A DNA stretch of 64,000 nt from Streptomyces calvus (GCF_006782915.1 NZ_VCNP01000056.1:620001-684000); one strand, 5' to 3'; counted from the first letter of the stretch, positions 1 to 9,810 are shown. Numbers and translations: made by a program. The notes: generated by a model from the letters alone, not told the origin.

Positions 1-381
1 GGTGAACCAGACGGTCTTGCCCGACTCGCCGTCCGGCACCACGCCCCAGCTCTCGCTCATCGCGGCCACCATCGCCAGCCCGCGTCCGCACGTGGCGAGC
101 GGACCGGCTTCCTCCACGACCGGCAGTCGGGGGTCGTGGTCGCGCACCGAGACCTTGAGCCGGTCGAGCTGCAGCTCCATCTCGACGGTGCACGTCTTGT
201 CGGGCCGGGCGTGCCGGTGGACGTTGGACAACAGCTCCGTCACACCGAGCGAGGCCCGGTCTATCAGCGAATCCATGTGCCAGTAGCGCAACTGCGCAGA
301 TACGATTCTGCGGATCTGGCCGATCCGCGACGGCAGGGCTTGGAGCTCCACGGTGCAGTGCCTGCTTGGGTAAGTGATCAC
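1..381 (-). CDS. Anti-sigma-factor-type ATP-binding protein (partial, 3' end outside window)
   Basis: The visible 127 codons read as a small GHKL ATPase of the RsbW/SpoIIAB type found in many copies in streptomycetes. An N-box-like segment (VTELLSNVHRHA, about residues 47-58) and a G-box-like segment (GRGLAMVAAMSESWGV) frame an acidic middle. Such proteins bind and hold sigma factors, or phosphorylate anti-anti-sigma partners. I chose the GTG at 381 because a GGGGAG ribosome site lies 8-9 nt upstream. The C-terminus runs off the left edge. Family assignment is firm; the partner is unknown. Confidence 0.8.
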   Translation of the reverse strand, partial: MITYPSRHCTVELQALPSRIGQIRRIVSAQLRYWHMDSLIDRASLGVTELLSNVHRHARPDKTCTVEMELQLDRLKVSVRDHDPRLPVVEEAGPLATCGRGLAMVAAMSESWGVVPDGESGKTVWFT

Positions 382-564
382 GGCTGCGACTCCCCGACGT
401 GAGGTCCGGAAGAACACGGAGTACGGATCCAGCAGGGCGCCTGCGTGACACTGCCGCCTGCTGTCGTGGCCGGCGGGCTGGTTCGCAGCGTTATCGCCGG
501 TAAACCCAGAGTGACGTGAGACCAGAGTGACGCAGGGGGTGGGGTGGCGCAACTCGCGGGCATC

Positions 565-888
565 TCAGGCGCCGCGCCCCGACGCCCGGCGGACGGCCTC
601 GATGAAACGGCGGGCCGCGGGCGGGCCCGGTTCCCCCGGCGCGGGGTCGTGGTCGCCGAGGGTCAGCAGGTACCGCTTGCCGTTGAGGTCGGCCAGCGCC
701 CGGTCCTCGGGCGCGAACCAGGGCCGTGACGCACGGACCGCCTGCACCGGCGCGCTGTCGATCTCACTGCCGTAGCTGGTGAGCAACTCCAGCCGGCCGC
801 CGCTGATCCGGACCTGACCGGCCCGGGTGAGCGAACGCAGCCGCTTGCCGATCCGCACGCCCGTGGCCGTGAACTCCGGCTCCGCCAT
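565..888 (-). CDS. Small conserved protein of unknown function
   Basis: A 107-aa soluble protein starting MAEPEFTATGVRIGKRLRSL. The ATG is preceded by AAGGGGGCGGG, a good ribosome site, so I prefer it to an upstream in-frame start. It has no signal peptide or membrane segment. The alternating hydrophobic/charged pattern (VRISGGRLELL, then NGKRYLLTLGDHD) suggests a small beta-rich fold. I do not recognise a named domain. It stands alone between the anti-sigma-type gene and the cysteine synthase-like gene. Confidence 0.65.
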   Translation of the reverse strand: MAEPEFTATGVRIGKRLRSLTRAGQVRISGGRLELLTSYGSEIDSAPVQAVRASRPWFAPEDRALADLNGKRYLLTLGDHDPAPGEPGPPAARRFIEAVRRASGRGA

Positions 889-1210
889 GCCACCCGCCCC
901 CTTGTGCGCTTCGGTGTGCCGGACCGCGCGACGCGGGCCGGCTCCTGTCCAGATCCAGTGTGCCCTTGCTCCCGCCGGTGCAGTCTGCCCGCACCCGCCG
1001 TCGAGCACCAGTACACGCGCCCCCGTTCCCCGGGGCGCGAGAAGCACTCGCGCCAATGCGCCCCTGCGCCCCCGCGCCCCCGGCCCCCAGGAGCGCCTTG
1101 GGGTGGCTCAAAGGTGTGTTTATGCAGGTGGGAGGTGGTGCCAATGGTGCTTATGATCGGAGTGCCGGCCGCGGGAGACGCCGTCGGCGCTCAGCGTAAG
1201 GAGCCGTTCC
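889..1210. other. Intergenic region with a candidate -10 box
   Basis: This 322-nt stretch holds no credible gene. Its first half is C-rich. A TATGAT hexamer at 1152-1157 is a strong match to a streptomycete -10 box and would give a leader of roughly 45 nt ahead of the gene at 1211. I see no good -35 hexamer at the expected distance. The role is inferred from position. Confidence 0.35.
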
Positions 1211-2338
1211 GTGAGCACTCCCGAACAGACCCTGACCGGCGCCACCCTCGACGTCGACCGCAGCGACCCGGCCTACCGGGCCTGGCTGAAAGAGGCCGTG
1301 CGCCGGGTGCAGGCCGACGCCAACCGCTCGGCCGACACCCACCTGCTGCTCTTCCCGCTGCCCGAGCGGTGGGGCATCGACCTCTACCTCAAGGACGAGT
1401 CGACGCACCCGACCGGCAGCCTCAAGCACCGGCTGGCCCGCTCGCTGTTCCTGTACGGGCTGTGCAACGGCTGGATCCGCCCCGGCCGCCCGGTCATCGA
1501 GGCGTCCAGCGGCTCCACGGCCGTGTCCGAGGCGTACTTCGCCAAGCTGATCGGCGTGCCCTTCATCGCCGTCATGCCGCGCACGACGAGCGCCGAGAAG
1601 TGCCGCCTGATCGAGTTCCACGGAGGGCAGTGCCACTTCGTGGACGACTCACGGAAGATGTACGAGGAGTCCGCCCGCCTCGCGGTGGAGACCGGCGGCC
1701 ACTACATGGACCAGTTCACCTACGCCGAGCGGGCCACGGACTGGCGCGGCAACAACAACATCGCCGAATCGATCTTCCGCCAGCTGGAGTTGGAGCGGTT
1801 CCCCGAGCCGGCGTGGATCGTCGCCACGGCCGGCACCGGCGGCACCTCGGCGACCCTCGCCCGCTACGTCCACTACATGCAGTACGACACCCGCATCTGC
1901 GTCGCCGACCCGGAGAACTCGTGCTTCTTCCAGGGCTGGACCACCGGCGACACGGACGTCGCCTGCGACCGCGGTTCGCGGATCGAGGGCATCGGACGGC
2001 CCCGGATGGAGCCCAGCTTCGTGCCGGGCGCCATCGACCGGATGATGAAGGTGCCCGACGCGGCGAGCGTGGCGGCGGTGCGGGCACTGGAGCGGGCCAT
2101 CGGCCGCAAGGCGGGCGGCTCCACCGGCACCGGACTGTGGAGCGCGCTGAAACTCGTCGCGGAGATGGTGGCCGAGGGGCGGCGGGGCAGCGTGGTCAGT
2201 CTGCTGTGCGACCCCGGGGACCGGTACCTGGACAAGTACTACTCGGACGCCTGGCTGGCCGAGCAGGGCCTGGACATCGCGCCCTACACGGCGGCCATCG
2301 AATCCCTGCTGCACACCGGTGTGTGGCCCGACCGGTAG
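1211..2338 (+). CDS. PLP-dependent cysteine synthase-family protein (Cds1-like L-cysteine desulfhydrase)
   Basis: A 375-aa fold-type II PLP enzyme. The Schiff-base lysine is K72 in THPTGSLKHRL, followed by the substrate loop EASSGSTAVSEA and the glycine-rich phosphate cup TAGTGGTSA. Length and motifs match the actinobacterial Cds1 group, which breaks L-cysteine down to sulfide, ammonia and pyruvate, better than biosynthetic CysK or CysM. The GTG start follows TAAGGAG by 8 nt. It is monocistronic and its stop abuts the end of the convergent SRPBCC gene. Desulfhydrase rather than synthase activity is inferred from family resemblance. Confidence 0.85.
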   Translation: MSTPEQTLTGATLDVDRSDPAYRAWLKEAVRRVQADANRSADTHLLLFPLPERWGIDLYLKDESTHPTGSLKHRLARSLFLYGLCNGWIRPGRPVIEASSGSTAVSEAYFAKLIGVPFIAVMPRTTSAEKCRLIEFHGGQCHFVDDSRKMYEESARLAVETGGHYMDQFTYAERATDWRGNNNIAESIFRQLELERFPEPAWIVATAGTGGTSATLARYVHYMQYDTRICVADPENSCFFQGWTTGDTDVACDRGSRIEGIGRPRMEPSFVPGAIDRMMKVPDAASVAAVRALERAIGRKAGGSTGTGLWSALKLVAEMVAEGRRGSVVSLLCDPGDRYLDKYYSDAWLAEQGLDIAPYTAAIESLLHTGVWPDR

Positions 2339-2809
2339 TCACCGGGCGAGCCGGCGGTCCAGTGCGGTCACCGCGTTGCGGAAGGCCAGGCCGAGGCCCG
2401 GCCGGGCGGCCCGCAGCGCGAGCCGGAACGCCGCCGTGCCGTCGGCCGCGATCGTCCACCGCACCCGCGTGCCCGTACCGGCCGGCGCGAGCACCCACTC
2501 CTCGGCCAGGGCGCGGGCGCCGGGCGCGTTGGTCAGGTCGACGCGGTAGGCGTACACCTCGGGCGGCCGCGTCACGAGGACCGTCTCGCGGAACCGGCTG
2601 CCGCCGCGGAGCCGGATCTCCCGCGCCGCACCGCCGTCGAGGGGGCGGGCGAGGGTGACCGCGCCGAACCAGTCACTCCAGCCGGCCACGTCCTCGGCGA
2701 GCGCCCGGAACACCGGCTCCGGCGCGGCGGAGACCTCCCGGCCGAACACCAGACGTACGGGCGCGGTCCTGGTGAACCCGTGTTCCACGGGGCGCAGACG
2801 GTGAGCCAT
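2339..2809 (-). CDS. SRPBCC family protein (polyketide cyclase/START-like fold)
   Basis: 156 aa with the typical SRPBCC pattern: an N-terminal strand (VRLVFGREVSAAPEPVFRAL), a WSDWFGAV loop, and a long C-terminal helix. Such proteins form a helix-grip cavity for hydrophobic ligands; actinobacterial members often have no assigned substrate. The ATG is preceded by GAAGGGG. It converges on the Cds1-like gene with no spacing between the two stops, so the two transcripts must end inside each other's gene. Confidence 0.8.
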   Translation of the reverse strand: MAHRLRPVEHGFTRTAPVRLVFGREVSAAPEPVFRALAEDVAGWSDWFGAVTLARPLDGGAAREIRLRGGSRFRETVLVTRPPEVYAYRVDLTNAPGARALAEEWVLAPAGTGTRVRWTIAADGTAAFRLALRAARPGLGLAFRNAVTALDRRLAR

Positions 2810-2875
2810 GGGACAACCCCTTCGACGACGGTTCTGCGGTGCGGCGGCCGGGCAGCGACCGTAGCCGACGCGCCG

Positions 2876-3715
2876 TCAGATGTCTTCGGTGTCGGCGGAG
2901 TTGTCCGGCTCGCCCGCGACCACCAGCTGCCGCAGGTGCTCGGCCACCTGCGCGCGGGCGTCCCCGGACAGCCCGGAGTCGGTGACGAGGGTGTCCACCT
3001 GGTCGAGCGAGGCGAACGAACTCAGGCCCACCGTGCCCCACTTGGTGTGGTCGGCCACCACCACCACGCGGCGCGCCGACTGCACCAGCCGCCGGTTGGT
3101 CTCGGCCTCCGCGAGGTTCGGCGTCGACAGCCCCGCCTCCACCGATATCCCGTGCACCCCGAGGAACAGCAGGTCGAAGTGGAGCGCCGCGATCGCCTGG
3201 TCGGCCACCGGCCCCACCAGCGAGTCCGACGGCGTGCGCACGCCACCCGTCAGCACGACCGTGGCCGCGCCCTGCCGGGGGCCCGAGGTGCGCTGCGCCG
3301 CGTGGAAGACGTCGGCCACCCGCACCGAGTTGGTGACCACCGTGAGATCGGGGACGTCGAGCAGGCGGTGGGCCAGCGCGAACGTCGTCGTCCCGCCCGA
3401 GAGTGCGATCGCCGCGCCGGGGGAGACCAGTTCGGCCGCCGCCCGCGCGATGTCCTCCTTGGCGCTCAGCTCCAGGCCGGACTTGGCCTCGAAACCGGGC
3501 TCGTGCGTGCTCGCCTCGACCACCGGGACCGCACCGCCGTGCACCTTCTCCAGCACGCCCTGGCGGGCCAGCGCGTCGAGGTCGCGGCGGACCGTCATGT
3601 CCGACACGCCGAGCTTGCGGGTCAGCTCGTTGACCCGGACCCCGCCCCGGCGCCGGACCTCGTCCAGGATGAGGGTGCGCCGCTGCTCCGCGAGGAGGTT
3701 CTGATTCTCGCTCAC
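2876..3715 (-). CDS. DeoR-family transcriptional regulator
   Basis: 279 aa. An N-terminal DeoR helix-turn-helix (RRGGVRVNELTRKLGVSDMT, then VRRDLDALA, about residues 18-50) is followed by the sugar-phosphate-binding DeoRC domain (ALSGGTTTFALAHRL and VVVADHTKWG). These repressors usually control sugar uptake or catabolism and respond to phosphorylated sugars. The GTG start gives the canonical N-terminus SENQNLLAEQRR and has an AAAGGA-type ribosome site. No sugar operon lies next to it, so the target is probably elsewhere. Confidence 0.88.
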   Translation of the reverse strand: MSENQNLLAEQRRTLILDEVRRRGGVRVNELTRKLGVSDMTVRRDLDALARQGVLEKVHGGAVPVVEASTHEPGFEAKSGLELSAKEDIARAAAELVSPGAAIALSGGTTTFALAHRLLDVPDLTVVTNSVRVADVFHAAQRTSGPRQGAATVVLTGGVRTPSDSLVGPVADQAIAALHFDLLFLGVHGISVEAGLSTPNLAEAETNRRLVQSARRVVVVADHTKWGTVGLSSFASLDQVDTLVTDSGLSGDARAQVAEHLRQLVVAGEPDNSADTEDI

Positions 3716-4006
3716 GTACGCTCCGGTCCTTTCGCCGCACAGTCGTCCCACACGCCCCGCGCGCCCGCCGCGCCGAGCAGGTTCGCGCCCGTCACCGGTG
3801 CGCGGACGTCCCATCCTCGCATGCCGGGCCCACGGCGGCGCCACCGGTGGTTCGTCGCGCACATGTCAGTGGTGTCCCGTATGTTGCTTGCCCGTCACCA
3901 GGATCGGGGAGATTGAGTGACGAGGGGTGCGGGCCCGCCCCGCCACGGGAGATCCTGAGCCCGCACGGACGGAACCGACGGCGCGTCACGGGGGAAGTGC
4001 GCATCA

Positions 4007-6340
4007 GTGGAGAACACGCAGCGACGCAGTACGGCCGGAGCGGCCACGGAGCCGGACGACCGGCCCGGCACCGGAACGGCTCTGGAACTCCTGATCCACG
4101 GAGTGGGCGGCACCACACCGCAGGAGATGCTCGACGACCCGCGCACGGTCCGGATCACCGGCGACGACACCGCCGCCGTGTTCCGCCGCGCCGACGACGC
4201 CGACGCCGAACGCGAACCGGGACGCCGCGAGGGACCCGTCCCCGAGGCCTACGTCTGGTGCAACCTCACCTCCGGCAACGGCACCCGCGCCCTGTGGCTG
4301 CTGCTGCTCCCCTTCATGGTCGTCAACCTCGCGCACTGGATGCGCCCCACCGCCCGCGGCCGCAGGCGCACGGTCCGGCTGTACGGGCTGCTGGTGCGGC
4401 TGGCCGGACTGAGCCTGACGGTCCTGTTCGTCGCGGCCGCCTGCGAGGTCGCCCTCGACCTGGCCGCCTGGCAGTGCGCCGGCACGTACGCGTGCGCCGA
4501 GCGGCACTCCTGGCTCGGCTTCCTCTCGCCCGCGATCTCCGGCGACGGCTGGTGGAGCGCGCCCGGCCGCAGGCTCGCGCTCGCCGCCCTGGTGCCCACC
4601 GCCGTCACCGGCCTGCTGTGGCTGCTGTCCCTGCGCACCTGGAACGCGTACGAGTCCCAGCAGCCGATGTCCCACGAACCCGAGGAGGACACCGGCCGCA
4701 CCGCGCTGAACCGCCCCGGCTTCTGGTACGGCCGGCGCCTGGTCGCCCGGCTGCGCGCCGCCCACACCGCCGCCGGACTGCTCACGGTCGCGGCCGCCGT
4801 CGGCTCCGCCGCCGCCCGCCAGGACCGCGAGCCGGGCGGACCGGCCGTCCTCGCCGTCCTCGGCGTCCTCCTGGAGGCGGTGCTGGCCGCCGGGGCGTGC
4901 GTCGTGGTGTGGGTGGTCTGCCGCCGCGGCCGCACCGAACGCCGCGTGGACGGCACACTCGACCGGCACCTGGTGCGGTACCTGCCGCTCGCCGCGCTCG
5001 TCGTGCTCGCCCTCACGCTGCTGTACGCCGGCTGGGAGCGCCCCGGATGGAAGTCGGCCGGCCGGCTGCCCGGCGACGCCGCCTTCGGCGCCCTCACCCT
5101 CGCGCAGGGCCTGCTGGTGATCGTCCTCGCCGGCGTCGCCCACACCCTGCACCGCAGCGACCCCGACCGGCGCGCCGCCATCCGGGGCCTGGCGGGGCCC
5201 GCGGTCGCCATGCTCGCCTGCGCCCTGGGCGGTGTGATGTCCGGCGGCGTCTCCCAGCGGGTGTCCGACTGGCTGGACGGCACCGGGACCTCGATGCCCG
5301 GTCCGCCCGTCCTGCTCACCTGGCAGGCGTCCGTGATCCCGCCGCTGCTCGTCCTGCTGCTGGGCCTGGCCGCCTGGCTGGCCCGGCGCGCCTGGCACAT
5401 CGCCCGCACGGAACGCGCCGCCGTGGCACGCGAGTACGCCGACGAGGCCGCAGACCCCGGCCGCACCCGCCGCATCGCCTCCGTGCGCGCCATGGCCGCG
5501 CTCACCGACCGCGGACCGCGCATCCTCGCCGCCCTCTCCGCCGCGACCCTGCTGCTGGGCGCCGGCGCCCTCGCCGGCGCCCTGGCCACCGACAGGACGC
5601 CCGGCGAGGCGACCCGCGGCTCCTACGCCGTCGTCCACGGCGCGGCCGAGACCGCGCAGGCGCTGGGCTCCTGGCTGATCGGGTTCGGCTTCATCGTCCT
5701 GGTCGCCGGCGGCCGCCGCGCCTACAAGGACGCCTCCGCCCGGCGCACCATCGGCATCCTCTGGGACGTCGGCACCTTCTGGCCGCGCGCCGCGCACCCC
5801 TTCGCCCCGCCCTGCTACGCCGAGCGCGCGGTGCCCGACCTGACCTGGCGGATCGCCACCTGGACCCGCGCCACCGGCGGCCGGCTGGTGATCTCCGGCC
5901 ACTCCCAGGGCAGTGTCCTCGCCGCCGCGGCGGCCTGGCAGCTCCCGCCGTCCACCCGCCGCCGCGTCGCCCTGCTGACCTACGGCTCCCCGCTGGAGCG
6001 CCTGTACGGCCGCTGGTTCCCGGCCCACTTCGGACCGGAGGCGCTGGGCTCCCTGCACCAGGAGGTCGACTGCTGGCGCAACCTCTACCGGCTCACCGAC
6101 CCCATCGGCGGGCCGGTGCGGCTGCCCGGCGACGACGGCCCCGACGTGGACCGTCCCGCCCTCAGGGACCCGCTCGCGCACGGCCGCACCGCGACGCATC
6201 CGCTGCCCGCCCCGATCCTCGGCCACTCCGACTACCGGGCCGACCCGGCGTTCGCCGAGGAACGCCGCCGGCTGCTCGCCCGCCTGCGCCCGGAGGTGCC
6301 GGCACCGCGGAACACGGACGAGCCGCCGACAGGCCGGTGA
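4007..6340 (+). CDS. Polytopic membrane protein with C-terminal alpha/beta hydrolase (lipase-like) domain
   Basis: 777 aa. An HGVGG oxyanion-type motif lies near residue 30. At least eight hydrophobic segments lie between about residues 95 and 570. The C-terminal third has the nucleophile elbow ISGHSQGSV, with the serine near residue 633. It therefore looks like a membrane-anchored serine hydrolase with catalytic elements split around the membrane block. The GTG start follows GGGGGAAG. Substrate and side of the membrane are unknown. It is flanked by unrelated minus-strand genes and appears monocistronic. Confidence 0.75.
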   Translation: MENTQRRSTAGAATEPDDRPGTGTALELLIHGVGGTTPQEMLDDPRTVRITGDDTAAVFRRADDADAEREPGRREGPVPEAYVWCNLTSGNGTRALWLLLLPFMVVNLAHWMRPTARGRRRTVRLYGLLVRLAGLSLTVLFVAAACEVALDLAAWQCAGTYACAERHSWLGFLSPAISGDGWWSAPGRRLALAALVPTAVTGLLWLLSLRTWNAYESQQPMSHEPEEDTGRTALNRPGFWYGRRLVARLRAAHTAAGLLTVAAAVGSAAARQDREPGGPAVLAVLGVLLEAVLAAGACVVVWVVCRRGRTERRVDGTLDRHLVRYLPLAALVVLALTLLYAGWERPGWKSAGRLPGDAAFGALTLAQGLLVIVLAGVAHTLHRSDPDRRAAIRGLAGPAVAMLACALGGVMSGGVSQRVSDWLDGTGTSMPGPPVLLTWQASVIPPLLVLLLGLAAWLARRAWHIARTERAAVAREYADEAADPGRTRRIASVRAMAALTDRGPRILAALSAATLLLGAGALAGALATDRTPGEATRGSYAVVHGAAETAQALGSWLIGFGFIVLVAGGRRAYKDASARRTIGILWDVGTFWPRAAHPFAPPCYAERAVPDLTWRIATWTRATGGRLVISGHSQGSVLAAAAAWQLPPSTRRRVALLTYGSPLERLYGRWFPAHFGPEALGSLHQEVDCWRNLYRLTDPIGGPVRLPGDDGPDVDRPALRDPLAHGRTATHPLPAPILGHSDYRADPAFAEERRRLLARLRPEVPAPRNTDEPPTGR

Positions 6341-6528
6341 CCGGACCCGGCCGACGGAACCTGAGGGTTGCCCGGCCGGGTCGGCCCGGGCCGTGAGGTG
6401 CGGTGCCTCGCGGACCGGCCCGAGCGGGCCCGGTGCGTGCAACGGCGAGGCGGAGCAGGGGCCCGACGACGACGCCGCAGCTGCGCGTGCCGGGCCCCGC
6501 GACCCCGGGACGATCCGGACGGCAGACC

Positions 6529-8982
6529 CTAGGGCAGCGTGGGCAGGTCCTCGGCGTACAGGAGGGTCAGGTCGTCGGTGGTGGGCTCGTCGAGCTGGGC
6601 GACCCGGCTCGCGTGCCGCTCGACCATCGCCTCGAAGGTCTGCCGCGCGGTGCGCCCGTTGCCGAACGCGGGCCCCTTGGGGATGTCGGTGAAGTACGTC
6701 AGCAGGGCCTCCTCGGCGCCGGGAGCCAGCCGGTACTCGTGCTCCTCGGCCTGCTGGCGCACGATCCGCAGCAGCTCCTCGGGCCCGTAGTCGCCGAAGG
6801 TGATGGTCCGTGAGAAACGGGAGGCGACACCGGGGTTGACCGACAGGAACCGCTCCATCTCGGCCGTGTACCCGGCGACGATCACCACCACCGCGTCCCG
6901 CTGGTCCTCCATCAGCTTCACCAGGGTGTCGATGGCCTCCTTGCCGAAGTCGCGGCCCGCGTCCTCCGGGGAGAGCGCGTACGCCTCGTCGATGAACAGC
7001 ACACCGCCGCGCGCCTTCTCGAACGCCTCCTGGGTGCGGATCGCCGTGGAGCCGATGTGCTCGCCGACCAGGTCCACCCGGGACACCTCGACCAGATGCC
7101 CCTGCTCCAGGACACCGAGCGAGGCGAGGATCTCGCCGTACAGGCGGGCGACGGTGGTCTTGCCGGTGCCGGGGGCGCCGGTGAAGACCAGGTGCCGCTT
7201 GACCGACGCCGCCTTCAGGCCGGCCTGCTGCCGGCGCCGGCCCACCTCGATCATGTCGGTGAGGGCGCGCACCTCGCGCTTGACGCTCTCCAGGCCCACC
7301 AGCGCGTCGAGTTCGCCGAGCACGGCCTTCGACGTGCGGGCCTCCCGCACCGGTTCGGCGGCCGGTAGGGACGCCGGTGCGGGCGGTGCCTGCTCGGTGC
7401 GTCCGGCCGGCACGGTGCTCAGCAGGCGGGTGGAGTGGCCCGTCGTCTGCACCGCCGGCTCGGGTGCCGCGGGCGGGCGCAGGCTGCCGCTCTCGTCGCT
7501 GGTGCAGTCCTCCACGACCGGCCCGCCCGGCCCGGACGCGGCGTCCGGGCCGCCCTCGGCGAACTCGTAACCGCCGCGCGCGCAGCGCTCCGTGCGGCAC
7601 TTCCGCAGCGTCGTACGGCTGCCGTCGATCACATGGAAGCCATACCCGCCGCTGCCCGTGACCCGGCAGTTCTCGAAGGTGCCGCGGCCGCCCGCCGACA
7701 CGTAGACGCCCGCCTCCGCGGGCGAGTCGATGGTGCAGCGCTCCACGGTCGGGTCGGCGCCCTTGGTGACGATCACGCCGGTCTGCACGCCGTCCAGCGT
7801 GCAGTTGCCGAGGGTGCCGCCGCTGCCGTGGTCCCGGAACCAGGCGCCCGTCGCCGCCTCCCGGATGCGGCAGTCGTCCAGCTGCGCGGTGGCGCCGTCG
7901 CTCACCGACACGGCCGTGTTGCGCACCTGCGACAGATCGCTGTCGACGACGTCGGCGCGGGAGCCGCGGTCGAGGACGAACAGGGCGTCCGGCACGTCGT
8001 GCACCCGGCAGGAGTCCAGGACGGCCGTGGCGCCGTCGCTCACCCACACCGCCGGGTAGTCGCCGGTGCTGTCGGAGATCTCGCACTGGTTGGCGTCCAC
8101 GCGTGTGCCCGGGTCCCACACCGACAGGCCGTTGCGGCCGAACTGGCGCACCCGTGTGCGGGTCAGGGTGAGGACCGAGCGGGAGCGCAGGTCGACCGCG
8201 TTCTCCGGGATGTCATGTATCCGGCAGTCGGCCAGGGTCAGCACGGCGTCCGTGTCGAGCGTGACCCCGTCCCCGGTGGTCCGGTGCACGTCGCAGTCGG
8301 TGAGGTGGGCGGTGGCGCGGTCGGTCACCTGCACGCCGCTGCCCCGCACCTCGTAGACCTCGCAACCCACCGCCTCCAGCGCCGAGTTCTCCCCGCTCGC
8401 CGTCAGTCCCGAGCCCGAGGCGTGGTGCACCCGGCAGCGCTCCAGACGGGGACGGGCCCCGCCGCGCACGGCGATGCCCGCCTGACCCGCGGCGAGCACC
8501 TCGCACTCCTCGAACACCCCGCCCCCGCCGTCCAGTACGGCGATGCCCACGCCCGCCGGGTTGTCGACCGTGCAGCGGCGCACCGTGGGCCGGGCGTCGC
8601 GCCCGCGCACCTCTATGCCGGCCGCGGACCGGCTGACCACCCGGACGTCCCGCAGCTCCGGTGTGCCCTCCTCGACCAGCACGGCCGGGGCGGTGGCGTC
8701 CTGGCCCTCGACGTGGAGGTCCATGACCACCGCCGAGGCGCGCACGGTCAGCGGGACGCCGTCCACGGGCGCGATGCGCACGGAGCCGGGTGAGCCCTCG
8801 GGCCCGCGCAGCGTCACCGCCCGCTGGACGACGAGGTTCTCCCGGTACGTGCCGGGAGCGACGGTGAGGACGTCCCCTTCGGCCGCGGCCTCCAGGGCGG
8901 CGGCGAGCGATGCGTACTCACCCGTGCGGCGTCGCCACCTCGATGTTCCGGTGTGCGTCACCTGGACCGTGCCCTGTGCCAT
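6529..8982 (-). CDS. Right-handed beta-helix repeat protein fused to a CbxX/EccA-type AAA+ ATPase
   Basis: 817 aa. About residues 20-500 are a series of short repeats containing xxVxxCxV/I-type strands (for example VRRCTVDNPAGVGIAVLDGG), a pectate-lyase-like parallel beta-helix. After a Pro/Ala-rich linker, residues about 570-817 are an AAA+ module with Walker A GAPGTGKTT, Walker B VLFIDEAYAL and a sensor segment FSRTITFGDY. The ATPase belongs to the CbxX/CfqX group that includes EccA of type VII secretion. A remodelling ATPase carrying a surface-recognition helix is a reasonable inference; the target is unknown. I chose the ATG giving MAQGTVQVTHTGTSRW; a longer start at 9063 is less likely. 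Confidence 0.85.
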   Translation of the reverse strand: MAQGTVQVTHTGTSRWRRRTGEYASLAAALEAAAEGDVLTVAPGTYRENLVVQRAVTLRGPEGSPGSVRIAPVDGVPLTVRASAVVMDLHVEGQDATAPAVLVEEGTPELRDVRVVSRSAAGIEVRGRDARPTVRRCTVDNPAGVGIAVLDGGGGVFEECEVLAAGQAGIAVRGGARPRLERCRVHHASGSGLTASGENSALEAVGCEVYEVRGSGVQVTDRATAHLTDCDVHRTTGDGVTLDTDAVLTLADCRIHDIPENAVDLRSRSVLTLTRTRVRQFGRNGLSVWDPGTRVDANQCEISDSTGDYPAVWVSDGATAVLDSCRVHDVPDALFVLDRGSRADVVDSDLSQVRNTAVSVSDGATAQLDDCRIREAATGAWFRDHGSGGTLGNCTLDGVQTGVIVTKGADPTVERCTIDSPAEAGVYVSAGGRGTFENCRVTGSGGYGFHVIDGSRTTLRKCRTERCARGGYEFAEGGPDAASGPGGPVVEDCTSDESGSLRPPAAPEPAVQTTGHSTRLLSTVPAGRTEQAPPAPASLPAAEPVREARTSKAVLGELDALVGLESVKREVRALTDMIEVGRRRQQAGLKAASVKRHLVFTGAPGTGKTTVARLYGEILASLGVLEQGHLVEVSRVDLVGEHIGSTAIRTQEAFEKARGGVLFIDEAYALSPEDAGRDFGKEAIDTLVKLMEDQRDAVVVIVAGYTAEMERFLSVNPGVASRFSRTITFGDYGPEELLRIVRQQAEEHEYRLAPGAEEALLTYFTDIPKGPAFGNGRTARQTFEAMVERHASRVAQLDEPTTDDLTLLYAEDLPTLP

Positions 8983-9108
8983 GGCGTAGCTGTGCCCCCA
9001 CCTCGTCGTACCTGTGGCTCGTTCGCGCGCGCGTGTCGCCGCCGATCGGTTCGGCCGGACCACCGTAGCGTGCGCGAGGGCACCCGGTTGACCAGAGGCG
9101 GAACCGGA

Positions 9109-9714
9109 TCAGCTGCCGGTGCCGGTCCGGCCCCAGTCCGGACCCGCCCTGCCCCACGCCTGGTCCCAACGCGCGTACCGGCGCAGGACCATGCGCCAGA
9201 CGATCAGGCGCCGGCCGCACTCGACGAGGCCGGCGGTCACCAGGGCGGCGCCGACGCCGGCGAGCACGGCGTGCGTCGTGGCCGTGGCGGCGTCCAGCGG
9301 GCGGGCCACCAGCCGTCCCTGCCGGTCGGTCCACAGGCGGAAGCGGTCTCCCGGCCGGGGGTCCGTCAGACGGGTCGGCGCGGGACCGGTCCGCTCGGTG
9401 CCGTCGGGCGCGGTCCACCGGGCCTGGACGCGGTGGCGCGCCTCGAGGCCCGAGGCCGTCTCCGGGTCGGTCTCCAGCGGGGAGGGGGCGAGCCGCCGCA
9501 CCACCGTGGCCGGTACCGGGTGCCGGGCCTGGTGCTGCGCGCGGACGGACCGCTGCAGGGCGCCGTCGGCGGCGCGCCCGACGAGCAGGCCGGTCAGCGG
9601 GGCGGCGACGAGGACGAGCAGCAGTGCCGCGAGCGCCAACCACGCCTCGGCCAGGTCGGTTCTGCGGCACAGCGGGTTGTGCCGCCAACGCCGGAGTCCG
9701 CCGATCGCTCGCAC
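9109..9714 (-). CDS. Rv1733c-like membrane protein
   Basis: 201 aa with two predicted transmembrane segments, one at about residues 24-46 (LALAALLLVLVAAPLTG) and one near 150-170. They flank an extracytoplasmic domain containing ARWTAPDGTERTG and PGDRFRLWTDRQG. This matches the actinobacterial Rv1733c family of unknown function. The GTG start follows a very strong AGGGGAGGGG site. It stands alone between the beta-helix/AAA+ gene and the MOSC gene. Confidence 0.8.
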   Translation of the reverse strand: MRAIGGLRRWRHNPLCRRTDLAEAWLALAALLLVLVAAPLTGLLVGRAADGALQRSVRAQHQARHPVPATVVRRLAPSPLETDPETASGLEARHRVQARWTAPDGTERTGPAPTRLTDPRPGDRFRLWTDRQGRLVARPLDAATATTHAVLAGVGAALVTAGLVECGRRLIVWRMVLRRYARWDQAWGRAGPDWGRTGTGS

Positions 9715-9810
9715 CGTCCGAACCCCTCCCCTCGAGGGCTCTCACGAACTTCTCACGAAAGCCAACGCGCGCCGCGGCGGGTCCGGTTCCCGGGTCCGCT
9801 GTGGCCTCCG

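Noticed and set aside
904..2658. A 584-codon plus-strand frame over the Cds1-like gene
   Set aside because: Arg/Pro-rich shadow; the GTG-started frame at 1211 has PLP motifs and a ribosome site.
4004..8119. A 1371-codon open frame on the minus strand
   Set aside because: It is antisense to the lipase-like gene and passes into the beta-helix gene in a wrong frame. The composition is Gly/Ala/Arg-rich with no motifs.
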